Positions 44,132-54,598 of a stretch of DNA of 64,000 nucleotides are shown here, piece by piece; within the stretch, counting starts at the first letter, position 1; each line of letters begins with the position of its first letter. The stretch covers positions 11,046-75,045 of the forward strand of contig DATHDP010000131.1 in the NCBI GenBank assembly GCA_035318985.1, in the 5' to 3' direction. A model generated the notes under the pieces. The model made no database searches, was not told the DNA's origin, and saw only the letters and a list, made by a program, of their open reading frames with translations. Origin of the DNA: VBAS01 sp035318985. GTDB taxonomy: Bacteria; Bacteroidota; Bacteroidia; Chitinophagales; Chitinophagaceae. A program made the translations under genes and the position numbers.

Positions 44132-47100
44132 ATGCAAAACAAACTTCCACAATTTGAAGCCAACCAGGTGTTGAGTAACGTACATCTGAACCAGTTCATA
44201 GAATACCTGGAAGAACAAGGAAGGCTTACCCGTAACCAATTGCTTGGTGCAGGCATTGTTAGTGGTCTTGATATAAAAAGAGATTCTGCAACAAGTATTT
44301 CTATTTATGAAGGAGTAGCAGTTACCTCTGCGGGTTACTTAATTGTTCCTGATACTATCAACTGGCCTGCGCCGGACGATAAGGGAAGAAGGTTTATTAG
44401 TTATAACAGGCGAAGAAAGTTTGAACCAAAAAATCTTTTATCTCCTTTTGACGGTGATTTTGAAACATTAGCAAACAGCTACTCATTATTTAATGGAACC
44501 ACTGGCGAAATTTTTTCTTTGATCGAATCCTCTGCTCCTGCCACTACTGATGTTAATGTGAAAAATTTGACTGCTGGTGAACTAAATGATCATATTATTA
44601 TTCTTTTTCTTGAAATAAAAGTAAAAGAATTAAAGAATTGTGAAGGCGAGGATTGTATTGACCTTGGAAAAGAGATAAGTTATAATGTTCAGTCTTTGTT
44701 GGTTTCAAAGACAGATGTTGATATTATTTTAAAAAATGAAAGCAATCAATCATCCTCTCTGGATGGCGCCACCGCAATAAATCTTGCCTGGCAATTAAGC
44801 GATATCATAATTCCAAGACCTGATCTTACAGTTGTCGATGGTGATTTTTTTTCTGAAGAACTGGCAACTGTATACGGAAAGGTAATAACGCAAGTGATAA
44901 AAAGATTAAATGATATCAATGTAGTTGTTGATGACAGTCTTAAAAAAATATTAAAAACAAATACCACTGCTCTTGCTGATTTTCAAAAGAAACTAACTCA
45001 AATCCTTGGTGGAACACCTGTTGAAAAGAATCCAAAGATCTACCAATATATATATGATTTTGCATGTGATTATGCAACTGCATACAGGGAGTTGCAGGAT
45101 GCTGTTCATGAATATGCATCCTACGAGATGCCATCTTCTGATTCTTACCCTTGTCATATAAGATTGGGTGAAATTCCTGCGCTGAATGCGCCAGTTACCA
45201 ACTCATTTAATTTCCCTCCTTCCGCCTATCGCCACAGTTTTGTAACTACTAGAAATGTTGAAGGACAGCGGAAAGCTTTTCATAACCTGCAAATGTTATT
45301 TGCAAGGCTAAATAACTTACTTGAAAATTTTAAACCAGATGTAAACAAGGATGATATCAGGATCACACCAAGTACAGAACCGGGCGAAACACTTTCGGAA
45401 AAATCGATCCCATTTTATTATGCAGAAGATGGCGACAAGAAATCTAAAATGTTGCCTGTTTGGAATAGTAAGTTGCAAAGACAAGGTAAGCTAAGCCGGG
45501 TGTTCAATTATTTTAACAATGCAAATAAGCCAGATAAAAATACATTCAGAGATAACAGAGATATAGCAAAAGATGATCCTTCTTTTTTTCCATTATTATA
45601 CAATCACGACAGAAATAATTTTTACAGGATAGAAGGCTATAGCGGGATGCATTATAGCCAGGTATTTAATGACCTCCGCACTTATATCAGTAATTATAAT
45701 CTTCCATTCGATCTTCAATTGGTGGGATTAAATAAAGCAACTCAACTTGTAATAAAAGAAATGCGTTTGCGATTCAATGATCTTGATAGTATGTATAACG
45801 TTATGTGTGAGGAGGTGCTTTGCCTTCTGACAACTGAACTAAACTATTTTAAGAATATAAGACTTACAAAAAGAATTTTTACGAGACCTCAAATAACACC
45901 TGATCTTGAGTTTATACAGCCAGTGGAAGAAGAAGTATTAACAAGGACCGATCTTCCTTCAAGGGGAACTTTTTTCTTTAAAAGCGAAAGAGTAAAAACC
46001 ACTGTCCTTATGAAAACCGCAACTAAAGCAGTACAAACAATTAATCTTGGAGTAAAAGATTCTGCAGCGGATATTACCGATCGTATTGGATCAAAAGTGC
46101 CAACGAGAGATCTTGGAAATATAATTGGTACGGTAGGTACAAGGTTTGTCCCTACACCGGCGTCTCCTTATGTATTAAAACTGATCGCTGCTATTGAAAA
46201 ATTGATCAACACACTAAAAGAAGATTTTAATGATTTTGATAGCAATGAGTACAAAAATTGTTTACTGGAAATGAATGGTGAAACAAAGGAGTTTATCACT
46301 TTCATTAAACCTCAATCAGCGGAAGGCCTGCTTAGTGACAGTAATATGGACAGGGAAGAATCGCTTGGATATCTTGAACGTTTATTATATGAATGTGATT
46401 TTGAAAAAATTCCTGCTATAGATGATGAAAGGGATAAACGGGAACAAGAACTGGGATTTAATAATAATCTTAGCCAGTTCATTGCATTACATCCGGGTAT
46501 TGAACATAAAGCCGGTGTTTGGAAAAGTGGAACTTTTGTAGTTGTATTTGACAGGAGTGGTTTGGTGATCGCTGATTTTTGTCTTCCTTACAGATGTTGT
46601 GATGGAATGAACACGACACAATTTGTGTTGGGTGTTATTCAAACGCTTTGGTTCGATGGCCAGGTATTGGATAAGGACGGAACACCAGTTGATATAGCAG
46701 AAGTAATTTTGAATGGAGAGAAATTGCAAATAGATAAAAATGGACGCTTCAGAAAAATAATTCCACCAAACACGTTCCTTGTGTTAAAAGTTTCTGCAGA
46801 TGGATTTGAAGCCTCAGAAGTGTCAATTACTTCTGGCAATGATAACGTCAGCCAAACAGTTACGTTACTGAAAAAAGCACAGATACCAATGGTATCAATG
46901 ACAATTAAAGTGACCAACTCAATGAACGAAGCGATCAGTGAAGCTGAAATAAAAACAGATGATGACACAGCTAAGACTAATAATACAGGAGAAGTGATAC
47001 TGAAGGTAAGAGCAAACGCAACGATCACATTGACAATTTCGAAATTTGGATTCTATGCAAAAACAGATACAATAGTTACACAAGCCGCGGCATTATCGCT

Positions 47101-48025
47101 TAGTTACAAGCTGATCAAGAATGTTATACTGGTAGGAGATATTACTGATTTTAACAATCAACCTGTTCTGGGTGCCAAAGCCTTTATTGATGATAAGCCG
47201 GTGAAAATTGAAAACAATAAATATACTGTTGACCTGGAAGACAGCCATGTTTACAGACTAACAGTAACAGCTGCAAATCTTCAAACATTTATACAAGAAG
47301 TTACTACCGGCTTTACTGATATCAATTTGCCTGTAAAACTGGAAAGGATCAAAACGATAAGTGTAAGAGTGGGTGTATATATAAGTGTGAATATACCACC
47401 ACCTACTATAACTCCAACACCTACAACGAGACTACCAACAACAACACGCATAGATCCAGCAGGTGGTGTTTTGAGAAGAACATTGTCGCCATCATTTGCG
47501 AGCATTGCAGTTAGGCATGATATCGCAACTGAGTTTATCAGGACCGTACCACCGGTTGCACCTCCACCGCCAGAAAAATTCTCATTAATGGATAACGGCA
47601 ATGTTTCATCTTCTATAAACGATCAAGCACAACCATTTAATGGAAATCTTCGCTTATTCGAATCACAGGAGATCATCTCAACACATAGGCTCGTTGTAAA
47701 AGACAGGGCATCATCTATGGATTTTGCAACTGCATTAACCACAACTGAGAGTGATATTCTTGCATTGGTGCGTTCAATTAAAGGCAAACAACCAGAAAGC
47801 CAGTTCTCATTCCTTGTTGGAGTGGAAGGTGGCCAGGCCGGAGTTAATACTATTGCAAGATTCAATCAGGTAATGTCTGAGGCATTTAATCTTCCGGCAA
47901 ATTCTGCAATAGCTTCTGGTAAAACAATTGATGTAAGAGTATTTACCAGCGCAGATGCACAAGAGATAAGTTCATTATTAACTAAAAACCAGATAACATT
48001 TGTAGCCAAACGTTTTGGCGTGTAA
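44132..48025 (+). CDS. Large eCIS protein with carboxypeptidase-regulatory-like repeats, candidate tail fibre
   Basis: A 1297-aa protein. The N-terminal 110 residues (VHLNQFIEYLEEQGRLTRNQ, GIVSGLDIKR, GYLIVPD) look like a baseplate-attachment module. The middle is largely helical. Residues about 840-1075 hold three Ig-like/carboxypeptidase-regulatory repeats (GQVLDKDGTPVDIAEVILNG; IKVTNSMNEAISEAEIKTDD; GDITDFNNQPVLGAKAFIDD). A Pro/Thr-rich linker (PPPTITPTPTTRLPTTTR, about 1090-1110) leads to a 180-residue C-terminal domain of unknown type. The position between Pvc12 and the tape measure is where fibres are encoded in related systems. A fibre or outer baseplate role is inferred, not shown. 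Confidence 0.75.
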   Translation: MQNKLPQFEANQVLSNVHLNQFIEYLEEQGRLTRNQLLGAGIVSGLDIKRDSATSISIYEGVAVTSAGYLIVPDTINWPAPDDKGRRFISYNRRRKFEPKNLLSPFDGDFETLANSYSLFNGTTGEIFSLIESSAPATTDVNVKNLTAGELNDHIIILFLEIKVKELKNCEGEDCIDLGKEISYNVQSLLVSKTDVDIILKNESNQSSSLDGATAINLAWQLSDIIIPRPDLTVVDGDFFSEELATVYGKVITQVIKRLNDINVVVDDSLKKILKTNTTALADFQKKLTQILGGTPVEKNPKIYQYIYDFACDYATAYRELQDAVHEYASYEMPSSDSYPCHIRLGEIPALNAPVTNSFNFPPSAYRHSFVTTRNVEGQRKAFHNLQMLFARLNNLLENFKPDVNKDDIRITPSTEPGETLSEKSIPFYYAEDGDKKSKMLPVWNSKLQRQGKLSRVFNYFNNANKPDKNTFRDNRDIAKDDPSFFPLLYNHDRNNFYRIEGYSGMHYSQVFNDLRTYISNYNLPFDLQLVGLNKATQLVIKEMRLRFNDLDSMYNVMCEEVLCLLTTELNYFKNIRLTKRIFTRPQITPDLEFIQPVEEEVLTRTDLPSRGTFFFKSERVKTTVLMKTATKAVQTINLGVKDSAADITDRIGSKVPTRDLGNIIGTVGTRFVPTPASPYVLKLIAAIEKLINTLKEDFNDFDSNEYKNCLLEMNGETKEFITFIKPQSAEGLLSDSNMDREESLGYLERLLYECDFEKIPAIDDERDKREQELGFNNNLSQFIALHPGIEHKAGVWKSGTFVVVFDRSGLVIADFCLPYRCCDGMNTTQFVLGVIQTLWFDGQVLDKDGTPVDIAEVILNGEKLQIDKNGRFRKIIPPNTFLVLKVSADGFEASEVSITSGNDNVSQTVTLLKKAQIPMVSMTIKVTNSMNEAISEAEIKTDDDTAKTNNTGEVILKVRANATITLTISKFGFYAKTDTIVTQAAALSLSYKLIKNVILVGDITDFNNQPVLGAKAFIDDKPVKIENNKYTVDLEDSHVYRLTVTAANLQTFIQEVTTGFTDINLPVKLERIKTISVRVGVYISVNIPPPTITPTPTTRLPTTTRIDPAGGVLRRTLSPSFASIAVRHDIATEFIRTVPPVAPPPPEKFSLMDNGNVSSSINDQAQPFNGNLRLFESQEIISTHRLVVKDRASSMDFATALTTTESDILALVRSIKGKQPESQFSFLVGVEGGQAGVNTIARFNQVMSEAFNLPANSAIASGKTIDVRVFTSADAQEISSLLTKNQITFVAKRFGV

Positions 48026-48031
48026 AAAGTT

Positions 48032-49396
48032 ATGAGTAAGAATGTTCATATAATACAAAAGCAGCGGTATGAAATAAGAACCACGAAGCAACGTACAGCT
48101 ATGGATATTCAAAACATGATCGGAGAAATTAATACACATTATATTTTGCCAATATTGGCAGAAAAATTGGATTCGTATTTTCTTTCAGATGAAGTGGTGA
48201 CAATAGATAAACTTGAACTTGATATTGGAAAAATAAAAAGTGATGCTTCAGATGATGAATGGGTAAAAAGGATATTTGAGAATCTGGACAGCAAACTAAG
48301 ATCAAGAAAAGTCATCGAAAACAAAAATGAAAGAAAACAAAGAGAAAGGCATCTCATTGAGTCGTGGTCATTTTTTTTGATGAGCGGTCTGTTACCGGCA
48401 GGTTGTATTTACAAAGGTCTGGATGAAATTAAAAAGGAACTACGTACGCTTAATGAGAATGGAAAAGAGCTACTAAGGAGTTTTTTATTTTATGAACTAA
48501 GTGATGATGTAATTACCAGGCTTGTTGCAAATGCTGAATATGAAATAATAAAAATTCATTTGGAGTCGTTTTTTCCGGGCGTTAATATCGATTGGCTAAA
48601 TAGGAGGATTGGAGAAGCGGTGCTAGAAATAAAGGACAAGACATCTGCTTCAACTACAAGTGCAAATTTTTATAGTCATATGCTTTGGCATCACATTATC
48701 AGGTATTTTATTTTTAATAAGGATAAAATTAACTCCAAAGAAGAAATTATTCAGCAATTAGTAACAAAAACAACAAAACTAAAAGAGATCGACAGATCGA
48801 ATTTGCCGGAGCTTGAAGAAAAAGATAGCATTGAAAAGCAAGTTCATGATCTGGAAAAACTGACTGATGAAATAAATGACAGATCAAAAGAAAAAGAAAG
48901 TCTTTTTATTTCAAATGCAGGAATCTGCCTTTTGACTCCCTGGCTTCCTTCCTTTTTTAAAGAAGCTGGTCTATTGATTGAGAATAATTTTATTGATAAA
49001 TGGAAGCAACAGCATGCAGTTTACCTGTTACATTATCTTGTTACTTATGAAGACGATCCAACGGAAGAACTATTGATTTTTTCAAAATTGTTATGTGGCT
49101 GGCCTTTGCAAATGCCGGTGGTCAATTCATATGAAATTACAGAACAGGAAAAGAACGAATGTTACGATCTGTTACGATCTGTTATTGAAAACTGGAAGGC
49201 ATTAAAAAATACTTCAATAGAAGGTTTGCAAGGATCATTTTTGCAACGTCCTGGAAAACTTATTGAACAAGAGAACCAGTTCGTATTACAACCCGAACAG
49301 CAATCAATAGATCTTTTATTGGAATATGTGCCATGGACATTTCGTTATACCCGGTTACCCTGGATGAAAAAAGCAGTGGAAATAGAATGGTATTAA
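48032..49396 (+). CDS. Contractile injection system tape-measure protein
   Basis: A 454-aa protein with the CIS tape-measure pattern: an N-terminal HIIQKQRYEIRTTKQRTAMD with a downstream VVTIDKLELDIGKI, and a C-terminal YVPWTFRYTRLPWMKKAVEI followed by EW. Between them is a long, charged, largely helical region. The family sets tube length and may occupy the tube lumen. At 454 residues it is short, so a short particle may be expected. It starts 6 bases after the fibre-like gene and ends 3 bases before the first cargo gene. Confidence 0.85.
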   Translation: MSKNVHIIQKQRYEIRTTKQRTAMDIQNMIGEINTHYILPILAEKLDSYFLSDEVVTIDKLELDIGKIKSDASDDEWVKRIFENLDSKLRSRKVIENKNERKQRERHLIESWSFFLMSGLLPAGCIYKGLDEIKKELRTLNENGKELLRSFLFYELSDDVITRLVANAEYEIIKIHLESFFPGVNIDWLNRRIGEAVLEIKDKTSASTTSANFYSHMLWHHIIRYFIFNKDKINSKEEIIQQLVTKTTKLKEIDRSNLPELEEKDSIEKQVHDLEKLTDEINDRSKEKESLFISNAGICLLTPWLPSFFKEAGLLIENNFIDKWKQQHAVYLLHYLVTYEDDPTEELLIFSKLLCGWPLQMPVVNSYEITEQEKNECYDLLRSVIENWKALKNTSIEGLQGSFLQRPGKLIEQENQFVLQPEQQSIDLLLEYVPWTFRYTRLPWMKKAVEIEWY

Positions 49397-49399
49397 AAT

Positions 49400-52300
49400 A
49401 TGGCCGAGAAGGCTGATAAAATAAGAACGGTATCAAGAAGCAAGCAAACATCGCCTGCTACTCACTCTTCTTTTATTCATACAAAAGGAGAACAAAGTTT
49501 TTTTGCTTCACCGGCAACCTCACCAAACTCTTTTATCCAGCCAAAACTGCAAGTAAGCCAACCCGGTGATCCGATGGAAAAAGAAGCGGACGCAACAGCA
49601 GACAGGGTGATGCGAATGAGCGAGCCAACGACGATACAACCTGCTGCGGCATCACCACCTGATGATGAATTGCATCGCAAATGTGATGAATGTGAAAAAG
49701 AAGATAAGCTTCAGCGTAAGGAAGAAGATGATGAGGAAGTGCATGCTAAGTTATCTGTAAATCCTGCTGGAGTTTTAATTCAGCGTGTTGAGGAAAAAGA
49801 AGAGCCTGTACAAACTAAGATGGAGGAAGATGAAGTACAGCGTAAATGCGATAACTGCGAAAAGGAAGAAAAAATACATCCGTCACTTTTACAACGGGTA
49901 ACCGATGACGATAAAAAGGAGCATGAGACAAACATACATCCTAAACTTACTTTTATTTCCAGAAAGGATAGGGGCCCGCCACAAACTTCTCTTCGCTTCA
50001 TAAATGACTTACGAAGTAATTCATATGTTGGTCGGAAATTAGATAATGGCACCCGTAGTTTCATGGAGAGCCGTTTTAATGCTGACTTTAGCCAGGTGCA
50101 TGTGCATACTGATGCGACAGCTGTTCAATTAAGTTCACAGATCAGTGCACAGGCATTTACTCATGGCAGTAATATTTATTTTAACTCCGGTAAATATAAT
50201 CCCGCAACCGAGTCGGGAAAACATTTGCTTGCTCATGAATTAACCCACACTATACAACAAGGCAAAAGCAAATCTATTCAACCGTTCTTATCAACCAGTG
50301 TTCAACGCAATGCTGAAGAAAAAGAAATTCAAGCCAGGCAAGAAGATAAAGAAGAAAAAATTCAACGGGTAGAAGAAGAAACAGAAGTACAAAGAGTTGC
50401 TGAACCAGATGAAGAAATTCAGGCAAAAGAAGAGCCCGGATCACAATCAGTAAGACCTGAATTGCACCGGGCAGCTGCATTTGCAAAATCCCAGGTAGGT
50501 AAAGTAAATGCACAACAGAAAAACTCAGATGGTACAAGAGTAGGCTGGGAAAGATTAAAAGATTACTTCGAAACTGCAATGGGAAAAGAAAAGGTAATTC
50601 CTGAAGGGCAGTTGCAAACTCCTGGTTCTATTCTTGAAAAAAATATAAAGTATGGCGGCACTGTAAAAGCACCTCCGCCTAATGTTGTTCCAACACCACC
50701 GGAAGATCAATGGGTGAAACGTGATATCATGCCAAGCTGGTGTGGCATATTTACATTTTGGGCTTTGAATAAAGGGGGTGTGCCAATGCCTAAATGGACA
50801 ATTGGTGGATCAGCAGTAAAACAAAAAGCTGCTTATGCTCCGGGTTATATTCCTAAAGCTGGTGATATTGCTTACTTCAATAAAAATTCTCATTATGCAA
50901 TAGTAGAAAAAACCGAACCTGAAAATCCTGCTCCGTCTGAAAGGAAGAAAGTAAATGTAGTTACTGTAAATGGCAATACAGCTGGAGAAGATAATCTTGG
51001 CGCACAGGTACAAATAAAAACACATCCTATTGCACATTGGCATGCATTCTTTGATCCATTGTATGGCGTTCTTGATAAAATGCCGCCAAATCCTGGAGAA
51101 GTAAGTGATGTAGAATTGCAAAAAATAATAGGCGATGCTGTTGCAGTAGCAAAAAATGCAGCTGCTGTCGAATCGAAACCTGCGGAAGTAAAACCTTATG
51201 TTCCTGAAACTTCAACAAGTGAAATTGCTTCGCTTCCTTTAGCAGAAACAAAAGAAGAAAAAACTATTGATCCATTAGCTGAACCAAGTGCTGAAGAAGT
51301 ACCAGTTGAAGAGCCTGTTATCGAATCATCTCCAAAAACTCCTGAAGAAGATCCTGCGTACCAGGAATTGATTGGTAAAACAGGAAAGGCTAAGAAGCAA
51401 CAAAAGACACATGATACACCTGAGTCAAAATCGGGAGCTGCACAAATGGCATCTCACATTGATCCAGAGTTAAACAAAGGCAGCCAGGCCAAGATGCACC
51501 AGGTAGGAGATATGAGTGGGCAGGAGGCAAAGAAATTCAATGCCGAAGCATTCAAGAGTAAGTTGATGGAAAGAGTAAAAGAGGCGTTGCCAAAAGATGA
51601 TAATGCCACAGTAGATATGTATGAAAATCCGAGTGATGGCAAACGAAGAATGGAACAAGCAAAGTCGAATGCGAAAGGAGATGTAAAAGCAGAAAAGGAA
51701 AATGCAGGAGCGGCTATTGCAGGTAAAACTGCTCAAAACCCTACAGATAAAAATGGACTTGCGAAGCCAAAAGAAGAAGTGCCATTGGTAAATGAAGATG
51801 CTGGTAAGAAAAATCATATTCCAAATGCCGAAGCTGCTGCACCAAAACCAAGAACTGATGGTGAGATATCAATGGAAAAAGATGCGCAGTCACTGGATGA
51901 CCAGATGGCTTCAAGTAATATAACTGAAGAGCAGCTTGCAAACTCTAATGAACCTGAGTTTACCGATGCATTAAAAACTAAAAAGGATGCGCAACAAGAA
52001 GCAAGAGACGCTCCTGATAAATATCGCACAGCCGAAGAACCAGTAATTACCAAAGCAGAAGAACAAGGCAAAGCAACTGTGGCAGGTAAGATGGAAGATA
52101 TGCATGGTGCAAAAGCTTCTATGTTTGGACAAGTTGATGTAAGTAAATCAACTACAAAATCAAAAGATGAAGCAAAACGAAAAGATGTAGCAGATAATCT
52201 TGAAAGAATTTATGGTGAAACAAAAGCGAATGTTGAACGAATACTTAACCAGCTTGAAAAAGATGTAACAGCTGACTTTGATACTGCAGCTACAGCTGCC

Positions 52301-54589
52301 AATGAAATATTTGAAAAGAATGTTCGCCGCCGTTTGAAAGATCATTACGGTTGGACCACTGTTGATGATACTATCAGCGAAGCATTCAGCGGACTTTCAC
52401 CTGAGATCACCAAAATATTTGAAGAAGAAAAAGCACGGTACATTGAAAGTATGGATTCTGCCATCACCAACATTTCCAATAAAGTGGAAAAGCAGTTGAC
52501 TGATGCAATGAATGAAATTCAAACTGGCAAAGGAAAAATAGATGAGTATTGGTCAAAGCTTTCACCTGACCTGCAAAAGATCGGTGAAGAAGCAAAGACC
52601 GAAGTGCTTGGCAAGTTTACAGAACTCGAAAAGAGTGTTGAAGACAAGCATGATGCATTGGTGCAAAAACTTGCAGATAAATATGTGCAGAATGTAAATA
52701 AGCTTCAGGAAACATTTGATGCAATAAAAGAATCAGAAAAAGGATGGTTAAGCAAAGCCGTTGGCGCAGTGGCAGGAGTGATCAAGGCGATCATGCGATT
52801 AAAAGATATGTTGCTGGAAACATTGGCAAAAGTGGCTCATGTTATCGGGCAGATCATAAGTGACCCGATCGGTTTCCTTGGTCAATTGGTGAAAGCGGTG
52901 AAAATGGGAATAAGCAATTTCATTGACAACATTGCTCATCACTTTAAAGTAGGATTCTTTGAATGGTTATTAGGAAATATGCCTCCGGGAATTCAATTTC
53001 CTGATAAATGGGATCTGCCGGGCATTTTCCATTTTGTAATGCAGATACTTGGTCTTACATGGGTCAACATCCGATCGAGGGCAGTAAAAAAATTAGGTGA
53101 GCCGGTCGTTGCTGCATTAGAAGAAGTGTTTGAAATATTCCAGATCATTCGCACAGAAGGATTAGCAGGTTTATGGAAATACATAAAAGATAAACTTGGC
53201 GATATTAAAAAGATGGTGATCGACGCCATTATGGATATGCTGATAAAAGAAGTGGTGAAAGCCGGGATCAAATTCATCATCAGCCTTCTTAATCCGGTTG
53301 GTGCATTTATTAAAGCATGTATGGCTATTTATGATATTGTAATGTTCTTTATAAATAATGGAAAGAAGATTCTTGATCTTATTAATGCCATCATTGATTC
53401 AGTTGCATTAATAGTTGCAGGCAGTTTGGATGGTGCTGCTAAGATGGTAGAAAATGCATTGGCAAGACTCATACCGATCACTATTGGTTTCCTTGCATCA
53501 CTCCTTGGACTTGGAAATATTTCAGAAAAAGCACAGAAGATCATTCACGCAATTCAAGCTCCGATCAATAAAGCAATTGATTGGGTATTGGATAAAGCAA
53601 TTGCATTAAGTAAAAAACTTGGATTAGATAAAATAGTGAAGAAAGTGAAAGGTGGAGTAAATGCAGCTAAAGATTTTGCGAAGAAAAAAATTGAGCAAGG
53701 AAAAGAAAAAGTAAAAGGTGCGATCAGCAGTTTCAAAACATTTGCAGGGTTAAAAGAAACATATACAGCTGAAGATGGTAAATCGCATAGTATTTATTTC
53801 AATGGTGAGGAAGAAAGCGCTGAGCTAATGATAGCAAGCAATCCAATGTCGTATAAACAGTTCTTCGAGCAATATGATGATAATAAATTAAATAAAAAAC
53901 AAAAATCAGCTAAAGTAAAAGGTGTTGCTGTTGCTGAGGAGATTGCTTCATTGAAAGCTAAACGTTATCCTGATGGATTACCTGAAGCCGAATTAAATAA
54001 ACGCAAAAACAAAAAACGGGAAGACGTTCGGAAACTGCTCGAAAAACTTTGGCCACATACATCGGTATTATTGTCTGGACAAAATGCACCTACAGGTTTG
54101 GAAAATGATCCAATTCCAATACAATGGTTCAAGCCAATGGAACTTTATCATCCGGTAATACTTCCTGTTTTACGTGATGGAGAAAATAAATTCGATTGGC
54201 ATGTTCAAAGCGAAGAGATAGAAAATTCATATGCTCACGGGTTTAAGTTAGGTGTAAGCTCAGCCTTTTTCCCAAAAGTCGGAAAAAAATTCCAGCAGCT
54301 AAATGACAACCGTGGTACTAAGACAGAATTGTTCAGGCGGGTGTTAGAATCAGCTGGCTTTGATTGGACAGGTCAGGATGCTGATCATGTTCAGGACTTG
54401 CAATACAGTGGCAAAGATGTAATTTCAAATATGTGGCCATTGGATAGTTCGGCAAATAGCAGTGCAGGTGGCAGACAAATACAACAGATAGTAAAATGGA
54501 AAGATGATAATAATAATGTTGTTGCTATTCAAGCTGGGGATCAAAAATTAAAAGGGAGATGGCTTAAAATTGATAAAGTTGGATTGTAA
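49400..54589 (+). CDS. Multidomain DUF4157 eCIS effector with CHAP-like and HNH-like domains
   Basis: A 1729-aa candidate cargo. Residues 1-160 are low-complexity with two CxxC pairs (RKCDECEKE at 94-102, RKCDNCEKE at 149-157) and LQRK-like repeats. The DUF4157 domain (about 212-290) ends with HELTHTIQQ (His279-Glu280-His283). A CHAP-like Cys peptidase/amidase follows: WCGIFTFWALNKGG (Cys448) and SHYAIVE (His498). Residues about 600-1100 are Lys/Glu-rich helix and coiled coil; 1110-1440 alternate amphipathic and hydrophobic helices. The end (about 1600-1729) is an HNH-like nuclease with DADHVQDLQYSGKD and NMWPLDSSAN. DUF4157 is the common eCIS cargo marker. Functions of the two enzymatic domains are predicted, not shown. 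Confidence 0.88.
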   Translation: MAEKADKIRTVSRSKQTSPATHSSFIHTKGEQSFFASPATSPNSFIQPKLQVSQPGDPMEKEADATADRVMRMSEPTTIQPAAASPPDDELHRKCDECEKEDKLQRKEEDDEEVHAKLSVNPAGVLIQRVEEKEEPVQTKMEEDEVQRKCDNCEKEEKIHPSLLQRVTDDDKKEHETNIHPKLTFISRKDRGPPQTSLRFINDLRSNSYVGRKLDNGTRSFMESRFNADFSQVHVHTDATAVQLSSQISAQAFTHGSNIYFNSGKYNPATESGKHLLAHELTHTIQQGKSKSIQPFLSTSVQRNAEEKEIQARQEDKEEKIQRVEEETEVQRVAEPDEEIQAKEEPGSQSVRPELHRAAAFAKSQVGKVNAQQKNSDGTRVGWERLKDYFETAMGKEKVIPEGQLQTPGSILEKNIKYGGTVKAPPPNVVPTPPEDQWVKRDIMPSWCGIFTFWALNKGGVPMPKWTIGGSAVKQKAAYAPGYIPKAGDIAYFNKNSHYAIVEKTEPENPAPSERKKVNVVTVNGNTAGEDNLGAQVQIKTHPIAHWHAFFDPLYGVLDKMPPNPGEVSDVELQKIIGDAVAVAKNAAAVESKPAEVKPYVPETSTSEIASLPLAETKEEKTIDPLAEPSAEEVPVEEPVIESSPKTPEEDPAYQELIGKTGKAKKQQKTHDTPESKSGAAQMASHIDPELNKGSQAKMHQVGDMSGQEAKKFNAEAFKSKLMERVKEALPKDDNATVDMYENPSDGKRRMEQAKSNAKGDVKAEKENAGAAIAGKTAQNPTDKNGLAKPKEEVPLVNEDAGKKNHIPNAEAAAPKPRTDGEISMEKDAQSLDDQMASSNITEEQLANSNEPEFTDALKTKKDAQQEARDAPDKYRTAEEPVITKAEEQGKATVAGKMEDMHGAKASMFGQVDVSKSTTKSKDEAKRKDVADNLERIYGETKANVERILNQLEKDVTADFDTAATAANEIFEKNVRRRLKDHYGWTTVDDTISEAFSGLSPEITKIFEEEKARYIESMDSAITNISNKVEKQLTDAMNEIQTGKGKIDEYWSKLSPDLQKIGEEAKTEVLGKFTELEKSVEDKHDALVQKLADKYVQNVNKLQETFDAIKESEKGWLSKAVGAVAGVIKAIMRLKDMLLETLAKVAHVIGQIISDPIGFLGQLVKAVKMGISNFIDNIAHHFKVGFFEWLLGNMPPGIQFPDKWDLPGIFHFVMQILGLTWVNIRSRAVKKLGEPVVAALEEVFEIFQIIRTEGLAGLWKYIKDKLGDIKKMVIDAIMDMLIKEVVKAGIKFIISLLNPVGAFIKACMAIYDIVMFFINNGKKILDLINAIIDSVALIVAGSLDGAAKMVENALARLIPITIGFLASLLGLGNISEKAQKIIHAIQAPINKAIDWVLDKAIALSKKLGLDKIVKKVKGGVNAAKDFAKKKIEQGKEKVKGAISSFKTFAGLKETYTAEDGKSHSIYFNGEEESAELMIASNPMSYKQFFEQYDDNKLNKKQKSAKVKGVAVAEEIASLKAKRYPDGLPEAELNKRKNKKREDVRKLLEKLWPHTSVLLSGQNAPTGLENDPIPIQWFKPMELYHPVILPVLRDGENKFDWHVQSEEIENSYAHGFKLGVSSAFFPKVGKKFQQLNDNRGTKTELFRRVLESAGFDWTGQDADHVQDLQYSGKDVISNMWPLDSSANSSAGGRQIQQIVKWKDDNNNVVAIQAGDQKLKGRWLKIDKVGL

Positions 54590-54598
54590 AATAATTAT

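Noticed and set aside
52780..53760. Colicin-type pore-forming domain in the first cargo protein
   Set aside because: The helices are hydrophobic and amphipathic but do not show a clear paired transmembrane hairpin. This region is better described only as helical until modelled.
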